From: Actinophytocola glycyrrhizae
GTDB lineage: Bacteria > Actinomycetota > Actinomycetes > Mycobacteriales > Pseudonocardiaceae
Reading direction: 5' to 3'
Assembly (NCBI RefSeq): GCF_042653545.1
Contig: NZ_JBHSIS010000011.1
Span: 1 to 64,000 of the forward strand
Length of the DNA stretch: 64,000 bases
Positions 1-7,381 of this stretch are shown here, one piece after another (positions within the stretch are counted from its first letter, which is position 1; each line of letters opens with the position of its first letter). Made by a program: the position numbers and the translations under genes. The notes beneath the pieces are model-generated. The model saw nothing but the letters and a program-made list of their open reading frames with translations. It did no database searches and was not told the DNA's origin.

Positions 1-69
1 AAGCTAAGCCCACCAGCGCCGATGGTACTGCACTCGACAGGGTGTGGGAGAGTAGGACACCGCCGGACA
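1..69 (+). rRNA. rrf: 5S ribosomal RNA, 3' end (partial)
   Basis: The first bases match the 3' half of actinobacterial 5S rRNA, including the conserved stretch GCGCCGATGGTACTGCA and the GTGGGAGAGTAGG segment, followed by the closing GCCGGAC strand. The 5' part lies outside the window, so an rRNA operon probably ends here. The exact 3' end is uncertain by 1-3 nt. A strong hairpin follows at once. Confidence 0.93.
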
Positions 70-77
70 TTCTTTCC

Positions 78-109
78 AAGAGGCCTCGCTGGCAACAGCG
101 AGGCCTCTT
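78..109 (+). terminator. rRNA operon intrinsic terminator
   Basis: A perfect 14-bp stem (78-91 with 96-109) closes a GCAA tetraloop and ends in TTT. It sits 9 nt after the 5S rRNA and is the expected terminator of the rRNA operon. Confidence 0.88.
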
Positions 110-164
110 TGGCGTCTCCAGTTAATTCGGTGGACCTGGCTGCCGATTGGCGTGACCCTAGGGC

Positions 165-1025
165 ATGGACCTGCGGCTGCACGAGGATCCGCGGGCGTTC
201 AAGGCGCTCGCCGGTCCGTTCTTCGGTACTGACCCTCTTCGGCACACGATGGCGCTCACCGTGATGGCCCGCTTCCTCGGGATGTCCCGTGCGCAGGCGT
301 CGATCATGGGCACGCTGCACGACAACGGTGAACTCATCGGTGTGGCACTTCGCACACCGCCGTGGCCGGTCATCGTCTCCGGTCTGCCGACGGATCCCGA
401 CGTTCTCGACAGCTTCCTCACCCAGTGGCTCGAGGCCGACCCCGAGCTGCCCGGTGTGAGCGGTCCGGCCGAGAACGCGCACGCGGTCGCCGACGTCTGG
501 ACGAGGCGGACCGGCGGTACGACCAATGTCACACTCGCTTCCAGGCTCTTCCGGCTCGGCGAGCTGGCACCACCCACCACGACCGGGCATGCCAGGGCCG
601 CCACCGAGGACGATGTCGATCTGCTCGTCACGTGGCGGAACGAGTTCGAGATCGAGGCCATCGGGTTCCAGCGGGGCGCCGCCGACGTGCCGTCCGAGAT
701 CCGGCGCAGGTTCGAGATCGGTGACGTCGTCACCCTCTGGGAGGACGGCGGCAAACCGGTCGCGTGGGCCAACGCGAGCAGGCCCATCGGCGGCATGTCC
801 CGGGTCGGGCCCGTCTACACCCCGCCCGGGCACCGCGGGCACGGGTACGGCTCGGCGGTCACCGCGGCCGTCTCCCAGCAGGCCGTGGACGCCGGTGCGA
901 CCGATGTCATCCTTTTCGCCGACCTCGCGAATCCGACGTCGAACTCCATCTACCGGAAGATCGGCTACCGCCCGGTGTACGACTCGACGGAGCTCGAATT
1001 CACCCGGCTACCCTCGACGATGTGA
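165..1025 (+). CDS. GNAT family N-acetyltransferase
   Basis: This 286-aa protein would transfer an acetyl group from acetyl-CoA to an unidentified amine. The C-terminal half carries the GNAT acetyl-CoA loop (GHRGHGYGSA, residues about 222-231), followed by ILFADLANPTSN and IYRKIGYRPV, the usual beta5-alpha4 end of the fold. The N-terminal 130 residues form a separate helper domain, as in two-domain GNATs of actinomycetes. The stop overlaps the GTG start of the amidotransferase gene by 4 nt, and the run continues into glnE and a thioesterase, so it probably heads a four-gene operon. No clear ribosome binding site precedes the ATG. The substrate cannot be read from the sequence. Confidence 0.85.
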   Translation: MDLRLHEDPRAFKALAGPFFGTDPLRHTMALTVMARFLGMSRAQASIMGTLHDNGELIGVALRTPPWPVIVSGLPTDPDVLDSFLTQWLEADPELPGVSGPAENAHAVADVWTRRTGGTTNVTLASRLFRLGELAPPTTTGHARAATEDDVDLLVTWRNEFEIEAIGFQRGAADVPSEIRRRFEIGDVVTLWEDGGKPVAWANASRPIGGMSRVGPVYTPPGHRGHGYGSAVTAAVSQQAVDAGATDVILFADLANPTSNSIYRKIGYRPVYDSTELEFTRLPSTM

Positions 1026-1768
1026 CACCTCCACGCCTGCTCGTCATCCAGCCCGACGAGCAAGATCCGATCGGCCCGCTCGGCGACTGGCTCACCGGCG
1101 CCGGCGCCGAACTGGACACCCGCCTGCCGGGGGCCATCCCGGAGAGCACCGACGGCTACCAGGGGCTGGTGTGTCTCGGCGGTCACATGGGTGCCTACGA
1201 CGACCTCGACCATCCGTGGCTCGCGGACGTCCGCCGGCTCCTGGCCGAGGCCACCACCAAGGGGCTGCCCGCACTGGCGATCTGCCTCGGTGCGCAGCTC
1301 CTCGCCGTCGCCACCGGTGGCCGCGTGGTCAGGGGGCCGGACGGGCCGGAGGTCGGCCCGCTGCTCGTCGCGAAACGGGACGTCGGCTGGAACGACCCCC
1401 TGTTCGCGGATCTGCCGTTCATGCCGGACGTCATGCAGTTCCACTCCGACATCGTCGAGCAGTTGCCGCCCAACGCGTCCCTGCTGGCGGCGTCGACGCT
1501 CTACCCGCACCAGGCGTTCCGCGTCGGCCGCGCCGTCTACGGTCTCCAGTTCCACATCGAGACCACCGCGGAGCTCGTCGAGCGCTGGGCGGCGAACAAC
1601 CCGGACACCGCCGAGTTCGCGCGGCCCGGTGAGCTGTCGCACGACCGGCTGGTCCAGGCGCACGCCGACCTCGAGGAGACGTGGCGGCCGTTCGCGGCCA
1701 AGTTCGTCCGGCTCGTCGCCGGTGAGCTGGCTTCGGCCGGCAAGCCGCTGCCGCTGATCCAGCACTGA
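1022..1768 (+). CDS. class I glutamine amidotransferase
   Basis: A 248-aa stand-alone class I glutamine amidotransferase, which hydrolyses glutamine and passes ammonia to an unknown acceptor. The nucleophile elbow ICLGAQLLA places the catalytic Cys at about residue 88, and LQFHIE supplies His178 and Glu180, so the triad is complete. This layout (GMP-synthase-like domain without a synthetase part) is common in actinomycetes. I chose the GTG at 1022, which overlaps the upstream stop by 4 nt. The open frame extends further upstream, but only inside the acetyltransferase gene. It lies 3 nt before glnE, so co-expression with nitrogen control is likely; a direct role there is inference. Confidence 0.86.
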   Translation: MTPPRLLVIQPDEQDPIGPLGDWLTGAGAELDTRLPGAIPESTDGYQGLVCLGGHMGAYDDLDHPWLADVRRLLAEATTKGLPALAICLGAQLLAVATGGRVVRGPDGPEVGPLLVAKRDVGWNDPLFADLPFMPDVMQFHSDIVEQLPPNASLLAASTLYPHQAFRVGRAVYGLQFHIETTAELVERWAANNPDTAEFARPGELSHDRLVQAHADLEETWRPFAAKFVRLVAGELASAGKPLPLIQH

Positions 1769-1771
1769 GCC

Positions 1772-4735
1772 ATGGGCGACCGCGTGCGTTCCGTCGTCTC
1801 CGTCGCCCGCTACGGGCTCACCGACGACCGGGCAGGTGAGCAGCTGCGTGCCGCCGGCTGGTGGGTCGATGGCGCCCCGGTGAAGGAGTTCGAGCCCGTC
1901 CTCGTCGCGTTGTCGCGCAGCCCGGACCCGGACCTCGCGTTGCGTGCCGTGGACCGCATGCGGGCCGGTGACGAGGCGGGCTGGTCCGGGCTCAACCAGG
2001 CGCTGGCCACCGACCGGGGGCTGCGGGCGCGGCTGCTGTCGGTGCTCGGCGCGTCGACCGCGCTCGGTGACTTCGTGATCGCCCGGCCGGGTGAGTGGCG
2101 CAGGCTGCTCACCGACCGGCAGACCTCGCCGGTGCGGTATCCGGGCGCGTTGCTGGCGGCCGTCGAGAACGTCACACCCGCGGCGGCCACCCGTGAGCTG
2201 CGGGCCGTCTACCGCGGGTTGCTGCTGGAGGTCGCCGCCGAGGACCTCGCGCACCTCATCGAGCCGGACCTGCCCGCACTCGACTACCAGCAGACCACCG
2301 CCCGCCTCACCTACCTCGCAGAGGCCGCGATCCGCGCCGCGCTCGAGGTCGCCGAGACCGAGGCCGGGGCCGCGAGCGAGAAGTGCCGGTTCACGGTCAT
2401 CGCGATGGGCAAGACCGGTGGCCGTGAGCTGAACTACGTGTCCGACGTGGACGTGCTGTTCGTCGCCGACGGTGACCTCGATGTCGCGACCCGGCTCGCC
2501 ACCACCACGATGCGGGTCGCGACCCGCGCCTGTTTCGAGGTGGACGCCGCGCTGCGTCCGGAAGGCAAGGCGGGCCCGCTGGTCCGCACGCTCGACGGGC
2601 ACACCAGCTACTACAAGCGGTGGGCCCGCACGTGGGAGTTCCAGGCGCTGCTCAAGGCTCGTCCCATCGCGGGTGATCCCGGGCTGGGGCAGGAGTACCT
2701 CGACGCGGTCCGGCCGATGGTGTGGACGGCGGCCGACCGCGACAACTTCGTCGACGACGTGCGGGCCATGCGCCGCCGGGTCGAGGACCACGTGCCGACC
2801 GAGATCGCCGACCGTGAGCTGAAGCTTGGCCGCGGCGGTCTGCGGGACGTCGAGTTCGCCGTCCAGCTGCTGCAGTTGGTGCACGGCCGCAACGACGAGG
2901 CGCTACGGCTCGGGTCGACCGTCGACGCGCTCGCGATGCTCGGCGACCGCGGCTATGTGGGCCGCACCGACGCCGCCGAGCTGGGGGAGAGCTACCGGTT
3001 CCTGCGCACGCTGGAGCACCGGCTCCAGCTGCAGCGGCTGCGCCGCACCCACCTGTTCCCCGCCGACACCGACGTTGACGAGCTGCGCTGGCTCGCGCGG
3101 GGCGCCGGGGTGAAACCTGCGCGCGGCAAACCGGAGTGGCAGGTGCTCCTCGACGATTTCCGCAGGCACGTGCGCCGGATCCGCAGGCTGCACGAGAAGC
3201 TGTTCTACCGGCCGCTGCTGGAGGCCGTGGCCAGGGTGCCGACGAACGCGTTGCGGCTGACCGCGAAGCAGGCCGAGGCGCGGCTGGCCGCGCTCGGGTT
3301 CGCCGGGCCGGACGGTGCGCTGCGGCACATCCAGGCGCTCACGACCGGGGTGTCGCGCCGGGCCGCCATCCAGAGCGCGTTGCTGCCCGCGTTGCTGGAC
3401 CTGTTCGCGAACACGCCGGACCCGGACGCCGGTCTGCTCGCTTACCGGCGCGTGTCGGAGGCTCTGGCTGCGACCCCGTGGTATCTGCGGGTGCTGCGGG
3501 ACGAGGGCGCGGTCGTCGAACGGCTCGCGCACCTGCTCGGCACGTCGAAGATGGTGCCGGAGCTGCTGACCAGGGCACCCGAGGTGCTGCAGATGCTCGG
3601 TGACGTCGACAAGCTCGCCGGGCGCGACCCCGATGAGGTGGCGCGGTCGTTGCGGCAGGCGGTGAACCGGCACGGCTACCTGCCGAACGCGGTCACCGCG
3701 GCCAGGTCGTTCCGCAGGCACGAGCTGCTGCGGGTCGCGTCGGCGGACCTGCTGGGGTTCATGGACACCCTGTCGGTGTGCCATGCGCTGTCGACGGTGT
3801 GGGCGGCGGTGTTGCAGTCGGTGCTGGCGGCCGTGGACCGGGCGGAGGCGGTGGCCGCCGGTGGTCGGCTGGCGACGATCTCGGTGATCGGCATGGGGCG
3901 CCTCGGCGGTGCCGAGCTCGGGTACGGGTCGGACGCGGACGTGCTGTTCGTGTGCGAGCCGGCCGGTGGCGCGTCCGAGGCGGACGCGGTGAAGTACGCG
4001 TCGCGGGTCGCGCAGAGCGTGCGGAAGCTGTTGTCGTCGCCGAGCCAGGACCCGCCGCTGCAGGTGGACGTCGACCTGCGGCCGGAGGGGCGGCAGGGGC
4101 CGATCGTCCGCACGCTCGACTCCTACCGCGCCTACTACGCCCAGTGGTCGCAGGTGTGGGAGGCGCAGGCGTTGCTGCGTGCCCGCCCCATCGCGGGCGA
4201 TGACGACCTCGGTGCGCGGTTCATGGCGTTGGTCGACCCGATCCGCTACCCGGCCGACGGTCTGGACGCCGACCGGATCCGTGAGGTGCGGCGCATCAAG
4301 GCCAGGGTGGACACCGAGCGGATGCCGCGTGGTGCCGACCCGGCGATGCACACGAAGCTCGGCAGGGGCGGGCTCGCCGACATCGAGTGGACGGTGCAGC
4401 TGCTGCAGTTGCGGTACGCGCACGAGCATCCCGCTCTGCGCACGACCTCCACTGTGGACGCGCTGGTCGCCGCGACCGAGGCGGATCTGGTCGATGAGGT
4501 GGACGCGACGGAGATGCGGGAGGCGTGGCTGCTCGCGACCCGCGTCCGCAACGCGGCGACCCTGGTGCGTGGCAAGCAGACCGACCAGCCGCCGACGTCC
4601 GGGCGGGAGCTGGCGGCGGTCGCCGCGGTGATCCGGGCCGACGTCGAGGCGGATCCGGGTGAGTTCCTCGACTCATACCGTCGCACGTTGCGCCGCGCTC
4701 GTGGTGTGGTGGAACGGATCTTCTACGACGACTGA
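1772..4735 (+). CDS. glnE: bifunctional glutamine synthetase adenylyltransferase/deadenylylase
   Basis: GlnE attaches AMP to, and removes it from, the regulatory tyrosine of glutamine synthetase, switching that enzyme off or on according to nitrogen supply. The 987-aa length fits the family. Two nucleotidyltransferase domains are visible. The first has SDVDV with Asp225 and Asp227 after GKTGGRELNY. The second has SDADV with Asp721 and Asp723 after GMGRLGGAELGY. Each is followed by a GlnE-type helical segment with DVEFAVQLLQL or DIEWTVQLLQL. Its target GlnA is encoded convergently about 500 bp away. It starts 3 nt after the amidotransferase stop, so it is translated from the same operon. Confidence 0.97.
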   Translation: MGDRVRSVVSVARYGLTDDRAGEQLRAAGWWVDGAPVKEFEPVLVALSRSPDPDLALRAVDRMRAGDEAGWSGLNQALATDRGLRARLLSVLGASTALGDFVIARPGEWRRLLTDRQTSPVRYPGALLAAVENVTPAAATRELRAVYRGLLLEVAAEDLAHLIEPDLPALDYQQTTARLTYLAEAAIRAALEVAETEAGAASEKCRFTVIAMGKTGGRELNYVSDVDVLFVADGDLDVATRLATTTMRVATRACFEVDAALRPEGKAGPLVRTLDGHTSYYKRWARTWEFQALLKARPIAGDPGLGQEYLDAVRPMVWTAADRDNFVDDVRAMRRRVEDHVPTEIADRELKLGRGGLRDVEFAVQLLQLVHGRNDEALRLGSTVDALAMLGDRGYVGRTDAAELGESYRFLRTLEHRLQLQRLRRTHLFPADTDVDELRWLARGAGVKPARGKPEWQVLLDDFRRHVRRIRRLHEKLFYRPLLEAVARVPTNALRLTAKQAEARLAALGFAGPDGALRHIQALTTGVSRRAAIQSALLPALLDLFANTPDPDAGLLAYRRVSEALAATPWYLRVLRDEGAVVERLAHLLGTSKMVPELLTRAPEVLQMLGDVDKLAGRDPDEVARSLRQAVNRHGYLPNAVTAARSFRRHELLRVASADLLGFMDTLSVCHALSTVWAAVLQSVLAAVDRAEAVAAGGRLATISVIGMGRLGGAELGYGSDADVLFVCEPAGGASEADAVKYASRVAQSVRKLLSSPSQDPPLQVDVDLRPEGRQGPIVRTLDSYRAYYAQWSQVWEAQALLRARPIAGDDDLGARFMALVDPIRYPADGLDADRIREVRRIKARVDTERMPRGADPAMHTKLGRGGLADIEWTVQLLQLRYAHEHPALRTTSTVDALVAATEADLVDEVDATEMREAWLLATRVRNAATLVRGKQTDQPPTSGRELAAVAAVIRADVEADPGEFLDSYRRTLRRARGVVERIFYDD

Positions 4736-4743
4736 GGTGACGC

Positions 4744-5163
4744 ATGGGGTTCGGCACCAGGATCGAGGTGCGTGGCTACGAGCTGGACTCGCTCGGTCAC
4801 GTCAACCACGCCGTGTACCACCAGTACGCGGAGGTGGCACGGATGAAGGCGTTCGTCGCCGCCGGTTGTGAGTGGGACGAGCTGGTGCGGCGGCGGATCG
4901 GCCCGGTGCTGCTGAGCACGACGGTGAACTTCCGCAGCGAGCTGCGCGGTGGTGACGTGGTGGACGCGTCGTGCGCGGCGAAGTTCGGCACCGGCAAGAC
5001 GTTCACGCTGGAGCAGGAGATCGTGAAGGTCGACGGCACGCTGTCCGCCGAGGTGTACGGCGTGTACGGGGTGATGGACCTGACCGCGCGGAAGCTGTTC
5101 GCCGACCCGCGCGCGGCCCTGGCGTCCGCCGGTGTCGACGTGGACGTGCTGCTGGCGGGTTAG
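4744..5163 (+). CDS. acyl-CoA thioesterase (4HBT hotdog fold)
   Basis: A 139-aa hotdog-fold thioesterase of the YbgC/FadM type, expected to hydrolyse acyl-CoA thioesters in the cytoplasm. The segment DSLGHVNHAVYHQY (residues about 15-28) is the family signature, with Asp15 as the usual catalytic acid and HVNHAVY supporting the site. A GAGGTGA ribosome binding site lies just before the ATG, and the gene starts 8 nt after glnE as the last member of the plus-strand operon. The acyl substrate is unknown, and no functional link to glutamine metabolism is evident. Confidence 0.88.
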   Translation: MGFGTRIEVRGYELDSLGHVNHAVYHQYAEVARMKAFVAAGCEWDELVRRRIGPVLLSTTVNFRSELRGGDVVDASCAAKFGTGKTFTLEQEIVKVDGTLSAEVYGVYGVMDLTARKLFADPRAALASAGVDVDVLLAG

Positions 5164-5178
5164 AGGCCGCGCAAGAGA

Positions 5179-5219
5179 ACAGGCCGGCGGTCGGGGTTTC
5201 CCCTCGACCGCCGGCCTGT
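5179..5219. terminator. bidirectional terminator between thioesterase gene and glnA
   Basis: A perfect 15-bp inverted repeat (5179-5193 with 5205-5219) separates the convergent thioesterase and glnA genes. It probably stops transcription from both sides. No long T run follows on either strand. Confidence 0.75.
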
Positions 5220-5236
5220 GTCCGTGGGGTCGGCGA

Positions 5237-6661
5237 TCACACGTCGTAGTACAGGGCGAACTCGTACGGGTGCGGGCGCAGGCGGAGCGGGTCGATCTCG
5301 TGCTCGCGCTTGAAGGCGATCCAGGTCTCGATCACGTCCGGCGTGAAGACGCCGCCCTCCAGCAGGAACTCGTGGTCCTTCTCAAGGCTGTTCAGCACCG
5401 CGTCCAGCGACGCCGGCACGGTCGCGACGTCCTTGGCCTCGTCCGGGGGCAGCTCGTAGAGGTCCTTGTCGATGGGCGTCGGCGGCTCGATCTTGTTCTT
5501 GATGCCGTCGAGGCCCGCCATCACCATCGCCGAGAACGCGAGGTACGGGTTGCCGGACGAGTCGGGGCAGCGGAACTCGATGCGCTTGGCCTTCGGGTTC
5601 GCGCCGGTGATCGGGATGCGCACGCACGCCGACCGGTTGCGCTGCGAGTACACCAGGTTGATCGGCGCCTCGTAGCCCGGCACCAGCCGGTGGTAGGAGT
5701 TGACAGTCGGGTTGGTGAACGCCAGCAGGCTCGGCGCGTGGTGCAGCAGGCCGCCGATGTAGTGGCGGGCCGTGTCGGACAGGCCCGCGTAGCCGGACTC
5801 GTCGTGGAACAGCGGCTCGCCGTCCTTCCACAGCGACTGGTGGCAGTGCATGCCGGAGCCGTTGTCACCGAACAGCGGTTTCGGCATGAAGGTGGCGGTG
5901 CGGCCCGACTCCCACGCCGTGCCCTTGACGATGTACTTGAACAGCTGCAGGTCGTCGGCCGCGTGCAGCAGCGTGTTGAACTTGTAGTTGATCTCGGCCT
6001 GACCGGCGGTGCCCACCTCGTGGTGCGCGCGCTCCACGGTGAACCCGGCGTTGATCAGGTTGAGGGAGATCTCGTCGCGCAGGTCGGCGAAGTGGTCGAC
6101 CGGCGGCACCGGGAAGTAGCCGCTCTTGTACTTCGTCTTGTAGCCGCGGTTGCCGCCCTCCTCGTCGGCGCCGGTGTTCCACCAGCCCTCGACCGAGTCG
6201 ATCTCGTGGAAGGAGGCGTTCTCCGTCGAGTCGAACCGCACCGAGTCGAACACGTAGAACTCGGCCTCCGGGCCGAAGAACGCGGTGTCGGCGATGCCGG
6301 ACTCGGCCAGGTACTGCTCCGCCTTCCGCGCGATGTTGCGCGGGTCACGGCTGTAGGCCTCGCGGGTGAGCGGGTCGTGCACGAAGAAGTTCAGGATGAG
6401 CGTGTTCTCGACCCGGAACGGGTCCACGCGCGCGGTCGCCAGGTCGGGCAGCAGGAGCATGTCCGACTCGTGGATCTCCTGGAAGCCGCGCACCGAGGAG
6501 CCGTCGAACGCGAGGCCGTCGTTGATGGTGCCCTCGTCGAAGGACTGAGACGGCACGGTGAAGTGCTGCATGATGCCCGGGAGGTCACAGAACCGGACGT
6601 CGATGAACTTCACCTCTTCGTCGGAGATGAACTTCAGGACCTCGTCGGAATTCTTGAACAC
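5237..6661 (-). CDS. glnA: type I glutamine synthetase
   Basis: GlnA makes glutamine from glutamate, ammonia and ATP. The 474-aa dodecamer-type sequence has the N-terminal beta-grasp (FIDVRFCDLPG), the metal-binding FFGPEAEFYVFD and the NGSGMHCHQSLW segment. It also has DKDLYELPP, which holds the tyrosine that GlnE adenylylates (Tyr397 in the classical numbering). It is therefore the regulated GSI-beta housekeeping form, the genomic partner of the nearby glnE. The start is GTG at 6661 with AAGGAG 9 nt upstream. A GlnR-type box lies about 60-95 nt upstream of the start codon. Confidence 0.98.
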   Translation of the reverse strand: MFKNSDEVLKFISDEEVKFIDVRFCDLPGIMQHFTVPSQSFDEGTINDGLAFDGSSVRGFQEIHESDMLLLPDLATARVDPFRVENTLILNFFVHDPLTREAYSRDPRNIARKAEQYLAESGIADTAFFGPEAEFYVFDSVRFDSTENASFHEIDSVEGWWNTGADEEGGNRGYKTKYKSGYFPVPPVDHFADLRDEISLNLINAGFTVERAHHEVGTAGQAEINYKFNTLLHAADDLQLFKYIVKGTAWESGRTATFMPKPLFGDNGSGMHCHQSLWKDGEPLFHDESGYAGLSDTARHYIGGLLHHAPSLLAFTNPTVNSYHRLVPGYEAPINLVYSQRNRSACVRIPITGANPKAKRIEFRCPDSSGNPYLAFSAMVMAGLDGIKNKIEPPTPIDKDLYELPPDEAKDVATVPASLDAVLNSLEKDHEFLLEGGVFTPDVIETWIAFKREHEIDPLRLRPHPYEFALYYDV

Positions 6662-6719
6662 GCTCGTTGGCTCCTTACCTGTACTCCGGGGGCGCTCGCG
6701 GTCAAGCTATGAGGGCGGT

Positions 6720-6757
6720 GTTGCCCGGCCATCACCCCGATGTTTCGCCGGTGTTAA
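6720..6757 (-). promoter_or_regulatory. candidate GlnR box upstream of glnA
   Basis: Read on the minus strand, the sequence is TTAAC, 6 nt, GAAAC, 6 nt, GTGAT, 6 nt, GCAAC. This is the full a1-n6-b1-n6-a2-n6-b2 layout known for the actinobacterial nitrogen regulator GlnR (gTnAC-n6-GaAAC repeated), with single mismatches in a1, a2 and b2. It lies 59-96 nt before the glnA start codon, a typical position. Binding is inferred from the pattern only. Confidence 0.72.
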
Positions 6758-6835
6758 CGACGCGCGGCGGACACGGGCCGATGTCGAGCATGCCAGCCTC
6801 GATGGCCCGGCGCGACTGGTCCTACCCTGGAGACC

Positions 6836-7312
6836 GTGAGCAGAGTGACGGGTTCGTGGCTTTCCGGCGGCATCGGCGAGACCGGTGGCGATCCGCAGGA
6901 GTGGCCGGGGGAACGGCTCGGCCTTCCCAAGGACGGGCCGGGGTCGGTCGCCACGCGCGGTGTCCGGCTGCTCGCGCTGCTGGTGGACCTCGTGCTGATG
7001 ACGTTGGTGACCAGCCTGTTCGTCGAGATGGACGTCAACCGGCCGGACGTGATGCAGAGGTTCAACTACATCTCGGTCGCGGTGTGGTTCGTGACCACCT
7101 CGGGCATGGTCGCGTTGTTCGGGTTCACGGCGGGCAAGGCGCTGTTCGGGCTGCGGGTCGTGCGCCTGGACGGCAAGCCCATGGTCGGGCCGTTGCGCGC
7201 GGTGCCGCGCACCCTGCTGACCGCGCTGCTGCTGCCCGCGGTGATCGGTGACGCCGACAGCCGCGGACTGCACGACAAGGTCACCGGAACCGTCGTCGTC
7301 CGTACCCGTTAG
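6836..7312 (+). CDS. RDD family membrane protein
   Basis: A 158-aa membrane protein with an RDD domain. The soluble N-terminus (about 40 residues) leads to TRGVRLLALLVDLVLM, which holds the Arg and Asp that name the family, then to two or three further membrane segments (residues about 43-62, 78-98 and 118-138). RDD proteins are poorly characterised; some relatives act in Na+/H+ exchange or osmoprotection. It diverges from glnA, as the RDD gene beside glnA1 does in mycobacteria. TACCCT at 6823-6828 ends 7 nt before the GTG, so the transcript is probably leaderless. Confidence 0.82.
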   Translation: MSRVTGSWLSGGIGETGGDPQEWPGERLGLPKDGPGSVATRGVRLLALLVDLVLMTLVTSLFVEMDVNRPDVMQRFNYISVAVWFVTTSGMVALFGFTAGKALFGLRVVRLDGKPMVGPLRAVPRTLLTALLLPAVIGDADSRGLHDKVTGTVVVRTR

Positions 7313-7381
7313 GCCCTCGGTGCCCGGTCAGGCCGATTAGGATTCGTCGATCTACTGGCCAGACCGCCCGAGGAGCCGGAC

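Noticed and set aside
965..2884. Long minus-strand frame across the amidotransferase and glnE
   Set aside because: Shadow of well-identified plus-strand genes; low-complexity composition.
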